Shown one piece after another: positions 17,790 to 25,594 of a stretch of 64,000 nucleotides of DNA. The position numbers and the translations under genes are program-made. The stretch is from positions 43,764 through 107,763 of the forward strand of contig PENC01000029.1 in assembly GCA_003674045.1 (NCBI GenBank), given 5' to 3'. The DNA comes from Streptomyces griseocarneus. GTDB lineage: Bacteria; Actinomycetota; Actinomycetes; Streptomycetales; Streptomycetaceae. Below the pieces are notes generated by a model. The model saw only the letters and a list, made by a program, of their open reading frames with translations, had not been told where the DNA came from and did no database searches. Every line of letters begins with the position of its first letter. Positions within the stretch are counted from its first letter, which is position 1.

Positions 17790-19108
17790 CCGGAGAGCTC
17801 GGTGAGGTCGGCACCGAGCGCACGGAGCTTGCCCGGCAGATCCGCGTGTCCCCGCCGCAGCTGGTCGAGGCCGGTCAGCGTGGTGACCCTGCGGGCGGTC
17901 AGAGCGGCGATCAGCAGGGCAGAGCCGGTACGGATGTCGGTGGCCTCCACCATCGCGCCGGTCAGTCGTTGCGGACCGGTCAGACGGCACTGCGTCGGGG
18001 AGAGAGCCTCGATCCGGGCGCCGAGCCGGGCGAGCTGGGGCAGCAGATTGCCGTGGCGGCCAGGGTTGATGGAGTCGCCGAACAGGTGGGTGCCCGGCAG
18101 GCCCAGCGCGAGGGCCATCAAGGCGGGCTCGAAGTCGGCGTCCAAGCCGTCCGGGGCAAGGGAGGCCATCGCCCGCAGCGGGCGGCCGGTCAGCTGGCCA
18201 CTGCGGTGCACGGTGACCGTGTCCGGGGTGACGGTGACCGGGATGCCGATGCGGGTCAGTAAGTCGGCCAGCGGCCGGGCATCCGGTCCGCGCAGGCCCT
18301 CGATGCGTCCGGCCCCGCCGGTGGCCGCGATCGCGCAGGCCAGCGTGCCTGCCTCGATCTTGTCCCCGGGCACCTGCCAGTCCAGGCTGCCGGTCGCGGT
18401 TTCCGGCGGGACAACGGCGATCATCTCCTCGTTTACCCGGATGTCCCAGCCCGCTTCCTCCAGCGCGGCCAGGACGGTGGTCGTCTCGGGCGAGAGGTTC
18501 GGATTGCCCAGCACCAGGCGGCACCCGGCGGCCACGGCCCGCAGGACGGCGGCGAGGGTCGCTCCGCGCGAGCGGAACGGCAGGTCGAGACGGACCTGCC
18601 CGAGCCGGTGGCCGGATGTCGTGACGGTGTAGTGGCGCTCGTCGGTCCGCACGGTGTCGCCGAAGGCCTCGTAGACGCGGAAGTGCTCGCCCATGCCCCG
18701 CTCGCCGATCCGGCAGCCCCCGGGCCACGGCAGCCTCGCCGAGCCGTGGACGGCCAGGAGGGCGGGGACGAGGTAGTAGGAGGCCCGGATGCGGGCCGCC
18801 TCCGGCGGATCAGGGGTGGCGGGGCCGAAGGCGCCGGGCCACAGGATCAGGCTGCCCGGCTCGCCCACGGGATAGGAGAGGCGGAAGCCGGTCTGCTGAA
18901 GCAGGGCCAGCATCTGCTGGACGTCCGCGCTGGCGGGCACGTTGCTCAGCTTCACGTGCCGCCGGGTGGCCGCGGCGGCGGCCAGCAATGGCAGGCAGGC
19001 GTTCTTCGAACCATCCACCGTCACGACGCCGGTCAGCGGGGCGCCGGGCCGGACGGTGAGCGCGTGCGGAACGACGTCGGTGGGGATGGTCGCGGGCAGT
19101 GTGGGCAA
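17786..19108 (-). CDS. MurA-like enolpyruvyltransferase
   Basis: This protein has 440 residues in the EPSP synthase/MurA family, which moves enolpyruvate from PEP to a hydroxyl. Family residues are present: the Lys-Asn pair in VDGSKNACLPLL, the catalytic Cys loop PGGCRIGERGMGEHF (Cys115 equivalent) and an Asp in DADFEPALMALALGLPG (Asp305 region). The sequence is clearly divergent from housekeeping MurA; for example, the loop lacks the usual RPVDLH. TTG 19108 is chosen because AAGGAG lies seven bases upstream. NikO/PolA of nikkomycin and polyoxin pathways are known MurA-like enzymes acting on UMP, so a nucleotide acceptor is plausible here, given the deaminase-like and nucleotidase genes downstream. 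Confidence 0.85.
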   Translation of the reverse strand: MPTLPATIPTDVVPHALTVRPGAPLTGVVTVDGSKNACLPLLAAAAATRRHVKLSNVPASADVQQMLALLQQTGFRLSYPVGEPGSLILWPGAFGPATPDPPEAARIRASYYLVPALLAVHGSARLPWPGGCRIGERGMGEHFRVYEAFGDTVRTDERHYTVTTSGHRLGQVRLDLPFRSRGATLAAVLRAVAAGCRLVLGNPNLSPETTTVLAALEEAGWDIRVNEEMIAVVPPETATGSLDWQVPGDKIEAGTLACAIAATGGAGRIEGLRGPDARPLADLLTRIGIPVTVTPDTVTVHRSGQLTGRPLRAMASLAPDGLDADFEPALMALALGLPGTHLFGDSINPGRHGNLLPQLARLGARIEALSPTQCRLTGPQRLTGAMVEATDIRTGSALLIAALTARRVTTLTGLDQLRRGHADLPGKLRALGADLTELSG

Positions 19109-19180
19109 GGCAGGCTCCTTGGCCAGGGGGAATGCGGTCCTGGGGGCGGGCCCGGCCCTGGGAGGGCCGGGCCCGCCGAC

Positions 19181-19208
19181 GGCGCCGTGAAAGGGGAGGA
19201 ACGGCGCC
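19181..19208. promoter_or_regulatory. Hairpin in the leader of the enolpyruvyltransferase operon
   Basis: GGCGCCGT (19181-19188) and ACGGCGCC (19201-19208) form an eight-base stem with a 12-base loop, between the upstream ATPase gene and the TTG start. It could act as an attenuator or weak terminator; there is no U-run. Confidence 0.35.
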
Positions 19209-19294
19209 TGCCGCACCACTTTGTTCAGGACGTGGGTGCGGCTCGGCGGGCGGCGGCGCCTCTGCGGGAACATGCCGCGGCCCGCCGACGAGCT

Positions 19295-19777
19295 CTACAG
19301 CGGCAGCAGGACCGTGACGGTCTTGCCGCCCCCGTCCGCATCCCGGGGGATGCTGGTTCTCCCGCCTACTTCGGCGGTCAGGGTCTCCACCAGGTGCAGG
19401 CCCCAGCCGCCGGTGCCGTCGAGGTTCGGGACCTTCCGGCGGCGGGGCATCCGCGGGTCGCGGTCGTGGACCGTGACCATTAGGTGCCGACGGTCGATGC
19501 CGAGGTGGACGTCGGCCCGGGCCGAGGCCCGGGCGGCATGGCGGACGGTGTTGGTGACCAGCTCGCTGACGGCGAGCACGGCGGTCTCTGTGACGTCGGC
19601 CCCGGGCCGCAGGCCCCACAGGCCGAGCTGGGCGGCGACTTCACGGCGGGCTGCCGGTGCGGCACCCGGGATGGTCGGGACGGAGAAGTGCAGCGAGCGG
19701 TCGGTCACCGCCGCTGCCGGGTCACCGTCGTTTTCGTCCTTCGGTCGTTCGCGCCGTTGGCTTGGCACCGCGTGCAT
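19295..19777 (-). CDS. HATPase_c anti-sigma-factor-like regulator
   Basis: This protein has 160 residues with a single GHKL ATPase domain (RsbW/SpoIIAB-like). The N box is AVSELVTNTVRHAA and the G2-like box is GTGGWGLHLVETL. VTVHDRDPRMPRR holds the G1 position. In Streptomyces these small kinases sequester sigma or anti-anti-sigma factors or act as orphan regulators. ATG 19777 follows AAAGGAG by eight bases. It lies upstream of, and in the same direction as, the enolpyruvyltransferase operon, with a 186-base leader between, so it may be its first gene or its regulator. Confidence 0.8.
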   Translation of the reverse strand: MHAVPSQRRERPKDENDGDPAAAVTDRSLHFSVPTIPGAAPAARREVAAQLGLWGLRPGADVTETAVLAVSELVTNTVRHAARASARADVHLGIDRRHLMVTVHDRDPRMPRRRKVPNLDGTGGWGLHLVETLTAEVGGRTSIPRDADGGGKTVTVLLPL

Positions 19778-19883
19778 GGCCGGGGCTCCTTTGCGTCCGA
19801 GGCGGCATCCGCGCGCACGCCAGCCACCGACGATCAGCGACAGCCGGGCTACGGATCGTGAAGCGCCCTCAGAATGGCCCTGT

Positions 19884-19904
19884 GCACTTCTTTCACACAA
19901 GTGC
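19884..19904. promoter_or_regulatory. Inverted-repeat operator candidate in divergent promoter region
   Basis: GCACTT (19884-19889) and AAGTGC (19899-19904) face each other across nine bases. They lie between the divergent ATPase-fold regulator and the DUF5753 regulator. A half-site-like CACACTTGCG recurs near 19991. Binding by the adjacent HTH protein is inference. Confidence 0.35.
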
Positions 19905-20044
19905 GTGGAGCAAGTGGGCATATGCCTGCCGATTGAAGCTGCTACCTGGTGTCAAAATCCCGTCCGGCGGTAGGAGTCGGCAGTGCTGGGGCACACTTGC
20001 GTACGGCAACCCGCTGTATTTGGGGTGTGTCTCGAGGAGGGGTG

Positions 20045-20908
20045 ATGGCCACGGCCAGCGGACCGACCGTACGCAAGCGGCAGCTCGGAGCCGAGCTGCG
20101 GAGGCTGCGCGAGAGCGCGGGTAAAAGGATCGAGGACGTCGCGGCACATCTGGAGTGCTCGATGTCGAAGATCAGCAGGGTGGAGACCGGACAGGCCCCG
20201 ATCAAGGCCCGGGACGTGCGCGACCTCCTCGCCTGGTTCGGCGTCGAGGACCCCGTTCAGGTGGAGGCCGTGATGCAGATCCACAAGGACGCCCAGCAGC
20301 AGGGCTGGTGGGCCCACTACGAGGAGGTCCTGCCGTCCGGCATGGCCACCTACGCGGGGCTGGAGTCGGATGCGGTCGCCCTTCGGGCCTACGAGCCGAT
20401 ATTCGTCCACGGGCTGTTGCAGACCGAGGACTACGCCAGAGCCGTGATTGCAGCAGTGCGGCCGAACGAGCCGGACGAGGTCGAGCGGCTGGTCCGCTTC
20501 CGCATGCAGCGACAGGAGTTGCTGTCCCGCCGTCCCGATGCGCTGGAGCTGTGGGTAGTAGTCGAGGAAGCCGCCCTTCGGCGGCCGGTCGGGGGTAAGG
20601 AGGTGATGGCTGCCCAGATCAAGCACCTGATCCATGCCGCCGCCCTGCCGAACGTGACGATCCAGGTCATGCCGACCGCCAAGGGTGCCCACGCAGCCAT
20701 GGCCGGGACCTTTGCGCTGCTGGAGTTCGGTACGAAGGCGCCGACCGTGGTCTACGTCGATTCGATCGCCGGAAACGTGTACCTGGAGAAGGAACGTGAT
20801 GTCCGCAAGTTCATCCAGACGTTCGACCTCGTACGAGCCGCGGGACCTGATCCACAGGAGACCCCCGCCATCCTGGAGAACATCGCAAGGGAGATGCACA
20901 AGACATGA
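20045..20908 (+). CDS. XRE-type regulator with DUF5753 (Scr1-family antitoxin-like)
   Basis: This protein has 287 residues. An N-terminal helix-turn-helix (about 12-70, LGAELRRLRESAGKRIEDVA, MSKISRVETGQ) is followed by a DUF5753 domain with the hallmarks GLESDAVALRAYEPIFVHGLLQTEDYAR and LPNVTIQVMPTAKGAHAAM. ATG 20045 follows GAGGAGGGG. This pairing with a DUF397 protein is typical in Streptomyces. The known SCO4441/SCO4442 (Scr1/Scr2) pair influences antibiotic production. It is divergent from the enolpyruvyltransferase operon and is its likely pathway regulator. Confidence 0.9.
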   Translation: MATASGPTVRKRQLGAELRRLRESAGKRIEDVAAHLECSMSKISRVETGQAPIKARDVRDLLAWFGVEDPVQVEAVMQIHKDAQQQGWWAHYEEVLPSGMATYAGLESDAVALRAYEPIFVHGLLQTEDYARAVIAAVRPNEPDEVERLVRFRMQRQELLSRRPDALELWVVVEEAALRRPVGGKEVMAAQIKHLIHAAALPNVTIQVMPTAKGAHAAMAGTFALLEFGTKAPTVVYVDSIAGNVYLEKERDVRKFIQTFDLVRAAGPDPQETPAILENIAREMHKT

Positions 20909-21135
20909 GCACCCAACACGGCCAGCCTGCCCATGAGGCCGACCTGAGCCGCGCCCGTTGGCGCAAGAGTAGCCACAGCTCCGGCAACGGAGCCTGCGTG
21001 GAAACGGCCGCGGTCAGCGGAATCGTTGCCGTCCGAGACTCCAAGGAGCCGGGCGGTCCTGTGCTGAGGTTCCGCCCCGATGAGTGGTCCTCCTTCCTCG
21101 GCAGGGCAGCCGAGGAAGGAGTGACCCACATCTGA
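20905..21135 (+). CDS. DUF397 protein, partner of the DUF5753 regulator
   Basis: This protein has 76 residues and is a complete DUF397 domain: RWRKSSHSSGNGACVETA, VAVRDSKEPGGPVLRF and EWSSFLG. The ATG overlaps the regulator's stop (ATGA), so the two are made together. DUF397 proteins have been described as toxin-like or accessory partners of the upstream regulator. A terminator-like hairpin lies 30 bases beyond its stop. Confidence 0.9.
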   Translation: MSTQHGQPAHEADLSRARWRKSSHSSGNGACVETAAVSGIVAVRDSKEPGGPVLRFRPDEWSSFLGRAAEEGVTHI

Positions 21136-21164
21136 CCGGCGCACCGTTGCCGGTTACAGTGAGA

Positions 21165-21207
21165 GATGACCGGTCCCAGCGAGACACAGTCGCTCGGACC
21201 GGTCATC
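21165..21207 (+). terminator. Hairpin terminator of the DUF5753-DUF397 pair
   Basis: GATGACCGGTCC (21165-21176) pairs perfectly with 21196-21207, and an inner AGCGA/TCGCT stem extends it. There is no strong U-run, which is common for Streptomyces terminators. Confidence 0.65.
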
Positions 21208-21294
21208 AGGAATCAACTGTGCCCCGTCATGGCAGCGGCCAATCTGCCGTCAGCTCCTCACTGTGTTCCCTCCGGCTGAACAGGCGCGGTTCAG

Positions 21295-21702
21295 CTACCT
21301 GGCGCGTTGGATGCGCTTGTGGAGGGGGCCTGGCCGGGGGACCCCGGGCGGGGCGTGTGGGCAGGGAACGCCTCCTCGGGCCTGAAGAGCGGCGAGCCGC
21401 TGACGGAGCTGCCGGTTCTCCATCGGCGCCTGGTACAAGGCACCGACCAGGTTTTCGACGTCGGCCCGCAGTTGTTTGAGTTCCTTGGCGTCTTCGGCCC
21501 GTAGTTCCTCGGATTTGGTCACCTGCTGGCGGAGCCGTCTTTCATGCGTCGGAGCCTTGCCTGGCGAAGGCCGGGTGCCGTCGACGAGTCTGCCTTCTAT
21601 GGACACGATCAGGGACGTCGGCGGAACGCACTCGCGGCTCCTCCCAGCCTGTTTCAAGTCCGAGACTCGCAAGCCCGGAGGTTCTTCGAGCACCGACAGC
21701 AT
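21295..21702 (-). CDS. Coiled-coil protein, possible integrase-accessory remnant
   Basis: This frame has up to 135 residues. Only the middle third looks genuinely coding: a charged coiled coil from THERRLRQQVTKSEELRAED to LVGALYQAPMENRQLRQRLA. The N-terminal 40 residues and the Pro/Arg-rich end have weak coding character. Similar coiled coils are found in small proteins encoded beside site-specific integrases in actinobacterial mobile elements, but no integrase is present here. The start is uncertain. I treat it as a possible decayed leftover. Confidence 0.4.
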   Translation of the reverse strand: MLSVLEEPPGLRVSDLKQAGRSRECVPPTSLIVSIEGRLVDGTRPSPGKAPTHERRLRQQVTKSEELRAEDAKELKQLRADVENLVGALYQAPMENRQLRQRLAALQARGGVPCPHAPPGVPRPGPLHKRIQRAR

Positions 21703-21708
21703 CGAGGC

Positions 21709-22728
21709 TCAGACCGTGCGCGCGTGACGCAGCGCCTGGCGGACCACGGCTCCGCCACGCAGCGCAGCGTCGATTGCCCTGGAAACATCCGCTCCGGCTT
21801 GGCCGCATCGGCACGCTGGGCACAGCACCTCACTGCCCACAGGGCGGAACAAGTACGGCTGCACGTGCTGCCCTTCACACTCCCGCATCTCCGCCACGCG
21901 CGGTCTGTCCGGACCGCCTTGCGCCCGTACCTCGGCGGTGTGTACCGGAGCATCGGGGCGCTTGCGGACCAGCCGGTCACGCACCAGCCCGGCGGGGGAG
22001 TGCACGCGTTCGGGGAGCTGCTGCGTCAGGGCTTCACCGATGTCCGTCACCGTGGCGCCACGCTGCAGCCAGTCAGCGGCCAGCGGGGCCAGAGCCTGCA
22101 CATCGCGTCCCGACAGGCGCAGACGCCGTTCGGAGTGCGAGATCGCGGTCAGGACCAGCCCAGCACGCTTCACCAGCTCCATGGGCACTGCGAGTGGCGG
22201 CTGGGCGGATGCGTCGGCAAGGCGCGAGAGACGCAGCCGCTCTGCTTCACGTTCTCGGCCAGGCGGCTTGCTGACCGCGGCCATCGGTCGGCTGACGGGG
22301 GCTCGGCGGGGAGGGTGGGAGGTGTTCTCTCGGGTGTTCTTTGGGTGACGGCCGATGGACCGGCCTGTCGGATCACCGGCGGCCGGATTCTCGGCCGTCG
22401 GACGGCCGTCTCGCACAGCAGCCGCATCGCCTGCGGAGAGCGGGGTGCTGGAGACCAGCTGGAGGGTCGACCACCGGCCGGCCGCATCCTGGCGTCGCCA
22501 CTCGTGGAGGTAGCCCTCGGCAGCGAGCTGGCGCTTCGCCCGGATGAACCCGGTCTTCGTGATCCCCGCCCGCTTCGCCGTCGCCGACAACGGCTCGTCA
22601 GCCCCGTCGGGTAAGGACAGCTGCCATGTCAGCAGACGGACTGCGTCTGACGACAGGCGGGGGTGGCGGATGATCTCGTTGGGTACCTGCGAGAAGAAAC
22701 CCGCAGGCGCGATAACATGCCTGAGCAT
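21709..22728 (-). CDS. Helix-turn-helix protein, replication or regulation type
   Basis: This protein has 339 residues, starting at ATG 22728, seven bases after AGGAG. The N-terminus (FFSQVPNEIIRHPRLSSDAVRLLTW, then ATAKRAGITKTGFIRAKRQLAAEGYL) is a winged helix-turn-helix resembling phage and plasmid replication-initiator or RepA-N-like DNA-binding domains. A basic, Pro/Arg-rich linker leads to a helical region (LVKRAGLVLTAIS, WLQRGATVTDIGEALTQQLP). A short Cys pair (CPACRCG) near residue 310 suggests a small zinc site. It recurs widely as a hypothetical protein in Streptomyces; the function is not established. Confidence 0.65.
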   Translation of the reverse strand: MLRHVIAPAGFFSQVPNEIIRHPRLSSDAVRLLTWQLSLPDGADEPLSATAKRAGITKTGFIRAKRQLAAEGYLHEWRRQDAAGRWSTLQLVSSTPLSAGDAAAVRDGRPTAENPAAGDPTGRSIGRHPKNTRENTSHPPRRAPVSRPMAAVSKPPGREREAERLRLSRLADASAQPPLAVPMELVKRAGLVLTAISHSERRLRLSGRDVQALAPLAADWLQRGATVTDIGEALTQQLPERVHSPAGLVRDRLVRKRPDAPVHTAEVRAQGGPDRPRVAEMRECEGQHVQPYLFRPVGSEVLCPACRCGQAGADVSRAIDAALRGGAVVRQALRHARTV

Positions 22729-23109
22729 CCCAGGACTCCTGTTTAGTCCTCGTGGGTGTAGGCCCTCGCAGCGGACTGCCATCCAACGCGGGGGCCGCTT
22801 CATTGATGCGCGGAAGCAACCGAATCCCGGCCACCGTACCGCATGGTCGCCCGCTCATTGAGGCGGAAGTTCGGACTACACGCCACATCCGTGACGCCTT
22901 GCCGCGCGGCACCGGTTGTCAGGGACAGCTGGCCGTTCATGTACTCCGGGGACTGGGCAGGCACCTGTGGCCACATCATCCCCACAGCAACGTTGGTCTC
23001 CACGACCACACCGAGCCATGAAGACCAACGTCACGCGCGCCCCTCAGATTGGCCAACAGCACTCAACGCGTCTGAGGTGAGCCGCGTTTGCGCATCGGGG
23101 AATATGAAA
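22729..23109. other. Intergenic region with a perfect inverted repeat
   Basis: I see no convincing gene. ACGTTGGTCT at 22990-22999 is repeated in inverse orientation at 23022-23031, across a 22-base loop. A 69-codon minus frame (22800-23009) begins inside this repeat but has weak coding character. Confidence 0.4.
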
Positions 23110-23316
23110 TCAGTTGGCGTTGATGCTGCCAATGAAGGCAGACCAAGCGGTCACCGAGAAGGTGATGCCCGGCTTGGTGGGCTCCTTGCTGTCGCGGACG
23201 GGCATGGCGCCCGCGTATCCGTCGGCGACCTCCACGCATCCGTTACCGCCGTCGCTGTGCGACGACTTGCGCCACGAGGCCGCGGTGAGGTCGATCGTGT
23301 GCTTGCTGTGGGTCAC
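23110..23316 (-). CDS. DUF397 protein of the second pair
   Basis: This protein has 68 residues with SWRKSSHSDGGNGCVEVADG, VRDSKEPTKPGITF and AWSAFIG, a complete DUF397. Its GTG overlaps the regulator's stop (GTGA). It is the partner of the DUF5753 protein encoded just upstream on the same strand and a distant paralogue of the pair at 20.0-21.1 kb. Confidence 0.9.
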   Translation of the reverse strand: MTHSKHTIDLTAASWRKSSHSDGGNGCVEVADGYAGAMPVRDSKEPTKPGITFSVTAWSAFIGSINAN

Positions 23317-24182
23317 TTACCATTCCCTTCCATGATCGCTTTGATTCTTTCCCGGGAGTAGTCCACGGGAAGTGCGGCAGCAACAATCCGGTCGAATGCG
23401 TCCTCGTAGACCTTCGCGACATCTGCCCCTTCGGCGAACGTGCTGCCCATGATGTTCTCCAGGTGGACGACAGTGGGCCATGGGTGCTGGAAGCGGACCA
23501 CGTGGAACAGGCCCAGCATCCCCGGGTGAGGGGTGGCGTCGACGGCCATGACCTGAATGGTGACGTTGGGCAGATCTGCCATGTCGAGCAGGTGCCGCAG
23601 TTGTTCGCGCATCAGGGACGGGTGGCCCGCAAACCGGTGGAGCAGGGCGGACTCGTTGATGACGGCCCAGAGCTTCAGTGGGCGTTCGCGGCGGGTGAGG
23701 ACGGCTTGTCGGGTCTTGCGGACTTCGACGAGTGCGGTGATCTCGGCATCGCTACGGATCATCGCGGTGGCATCGATGACCTCGCGGGCGTAGGCGCCGG
23801 TCTGGAGCAGGCCGGGGATCAGGCTCGGTGCGTAGATGTTCGTGCTTTCGGCATCGGCCTCCAGACTGATGTAGTCGCTGTACTCGCTGGCGACAACGTC
23901 GCCGTACGTTTGCCACCAGCCGCGTTTGCCCGCGTCCTTGGCCAGCGCCGCGAGCGCTCCTATCAGCGTCTCGTCTGTGACGCCGTACCCCGCCATGAGC
24001 TCGGGGATCTCTTTCGCGGAGATGTGGGCCTTGGCGTTTTCGATCTTCGATAGTTTGGTCGTGTCCCAGCCCATGCGCCGGGAGGCTTCTTCGAGCGTCT
24101 GTCTGGCGCTGGTTCGGGCTTCGCGCAGGAGAGCGCCGAGGCGCCGTCGGCGGAGAGTCGGCCGGGCCCTCTGGTTCGGCAT
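23313..24182 (-). CDS. XRE-type regulator with DUF5753, second pair
   Basis: This protein has 289 residues. The helix-turn-helix spans about 12-70 (RLGALLREARTSARQTLEEA, WDTTKLSKIENAKAHISAKE). The DUF5753 domain shows ISLEADAESTNIYAPSLIPG, GLLQTGAYAREV and DLPNVTIQVMAVDATPHPGM. ATG 24182 gives a normal family start; the frame runs farther upstream without a good ribosome site. It is coupled to the DUF397 gene. Its target is unknown; it reads away from the lanthipeptide locus. Confidence 0.9.
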   Translation of the reverse strand: MPNQRARPTLRRRRLGALLREARTSARQTLEEASRRMGWDTTKLSKIENAKAHISAKEIPELMAGYGVTDETLIGALAALAKDAGKRGWWQTYGDVVASEYSDYISLEADAESTNIYAPSLIPGLLQTGAYAREVIDATAMIRSDAEITALVEVRKTRQAVLTRRERPLKLWAVINESALLHRFAGHPSLMREQLRHLLDMADLPNVTIQVMAVDATPHPGMLGLFHVVRFQHPWPTVVHLENIMGSTFAEGADVAKVYEDAFDRIVAAALPVDYSRERIKAIMEGNGK

Positions 24183-24489
24183 GTACTTCGCGCCCCTCTC
24201 TGTCAGGGTGACGAACTTCCTTGAAAAGGTGATGTGTTGACCCTTACAGGTCGCATTGTGCCCTGGCCGGGTCGCGCAAGTCGATAGAACATGGGTACGG
24301 CATTTGCCAAGTTGGGTGACGGACTTGCGCACCCGGGTTTCCAAGCGGCATCCTGCCGGAGTCACGGTGACGCGCATCACGTTCGCGCTCATCTGGTGAT
24401 CAGTGCGCGGCGGGTCGTCGTCCCCCGAAACCGATGCACGAGCGGCGGCCTGCCGTATCCGACAAGCACGCTCATGCTGGAGCTGCCCC

Positions 24490-24702
24490 ATGATCGTTTG
24501 CCCTGGTACTGCCATGCCCTCGTTCGTCGCCCGCCGGTCCGGCCAGGAATCACCGCCGCGGGCCGAAGCCCCCGCTGGGGCGCGATACCGCGCGGCGCAC
24601 GGTGACGTGAGCGCGTGGACGGAGGACATGCTGGAGGTCTACTACGACCTCGCCCGTGCGCTCCCGTTCCCCGACACTGGCCCCACGGGGGTGGACCGGT
24701 GA
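24490..24702 (+). CDS. Small hypothetical protein, 70 residues
   Basis: ATG 24490 is preceded by GGAG at eight bases. The product contains MPSFVARRSGQESPPRAEAP and ends with a helical acidic stretch (AWTEDMLEVYYDLARALPFP). Codon use fits a real gene, but I recognise no family. Its stop overlaps a GTG that opens an 18-codon frame (24699-24755), whose stop in turn overlaps the ATG of the next gene. This looks like a translationally coupled chain. Confidence 0.5.
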   Translation: MIVCPGTAMPSFVARRSGQESPPRAEAPAGARYRAAHGDVSAWTEDMLEVYYDLARALPFPDTGPTGVDR

Positions 24703-24751
24703 CGCCCACCAAGGCGTTCCTTGCCGAGGCCATGAGCCTGGCGGTGGAGGG

Positions 24752-25594
24752 ATGAGCGGTGGCCGCAAAAGCGACTCCGAAAACCGGATCGACGACAGCC
24801 ACCCCTTCAAGATGGTCGTCGCCTTGTTCGTGATCGGTCTGGCCGCCCCGCTGGTGGTTCTGCATCACGAGGTCGCCGCTGTCCTGCTGACCGCCAATGC
24901 CCCGGCTTCCCCCGCCGTGGCCGCGCCAGGCACCACCCCACCCGAGGAGCGACGCCTCCTTTCCCCGGCACACGGCCGTGGGGAGGCTCGCCAGTTCCGG
25001 AGATTGATCATGACGACGCAGCCCAAACGCCCCGACATCGCTCGGGACCTCCTCAGCCGCGCTGCCGCTGCCCAGGAACTCCGAGACAGTCTCGTGCCCG
25101 GGCGCCTCGGGGAGGCGGAGATCAGCAGGATTCGGCACACCGACTACGCCAATGCCCAGGTCTTACGCCGCATCGTGGGAGACCACGGGTGGCCGGGCCG
25201 CACTCTCGTAGGGGAAAACGGTGCCGAGGCGGCATGGCGGATCGCCCTGCGCGCGGACACGCACCAGGAGATCCAGCGCATCGCGCTGCGATTACTGGCC
25301 ACCGCCGTTGAGCGCGGTGAGGCCCCTATCCAGCAGTGGGCTCACCTTTACGACCGGTGCAGCGTGAATGCCGGACGCCCTCAGGTCTACGGCACGCAGC
25401 ACGTACTCGGCCCGTCTGGTGCCGAAGCGGCACCCGTTCGAGAACCGGAACACCTCGACGCCCGCCGTGCCAGCGTCGGCTTGCCGCCGTCCGCCACCGC
25501 GTACGAGGCAGTACGACGCTGGTACGCCCGCGAACCGGAGACGGACAGGACACAGCCGGCCGGGCCTGCCGAAGCATTGAAGGTTGCGGCATGA
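24752..25594 (+). CDS. DUF6624-like protein, possibly with an N-terminal membrane segment
   Basis: The open frame gives 280 residues from ATG 24752. Residues about 19-45 form a hydrophobic helix (MVVALFVIGLAAPLVVL). The C-terminal 170 residues carry the DUF6624 signature: GDHGWPGRTLVGENGAEAAW, DTHQEIQRIALRLL, and VNAGRPQVYGTQ. A second start at 25010 (MTTQPKRPDIA), with GGAG seven bases upstream, would give a 194-residue soluble protein. The sequence between the two parts codes poorly, so two genes with a lost stop, or a fusion, are both possible. The stop overlaps the methyltransferase ATG. Confidence 0.65.
   Translation: MSGGRKSDSENRIDDSHPFKMVVALFVIGLAAPLVVLHHEVAAVLLTANAPASPAVAAPGTTPPEERRLLSPAHGRGEARQFRRLIMTTQPKRPDIARDLLSRAAAAQELRDSLVPGRLGEAEISRIRHTDYANAQVLRRIVGDHGWPGRTLVGENGAEAAWRIALRADTHQEIQRIALRLLATAVERGEAPIQQWAHLYDRCSVNAGRPQVYGTQHVLGPSGAEAAPVREPEHLDARRASVGLPPSATAYEAVRRWYAREPETDRTQPAGPAEALKVAA

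Noticed and set aside
22800..23009. A 69-codon minus-strand frame
   Set aside because: It has no recognisable ribosome site, weak coding character, and begins inside an inverted repeat.
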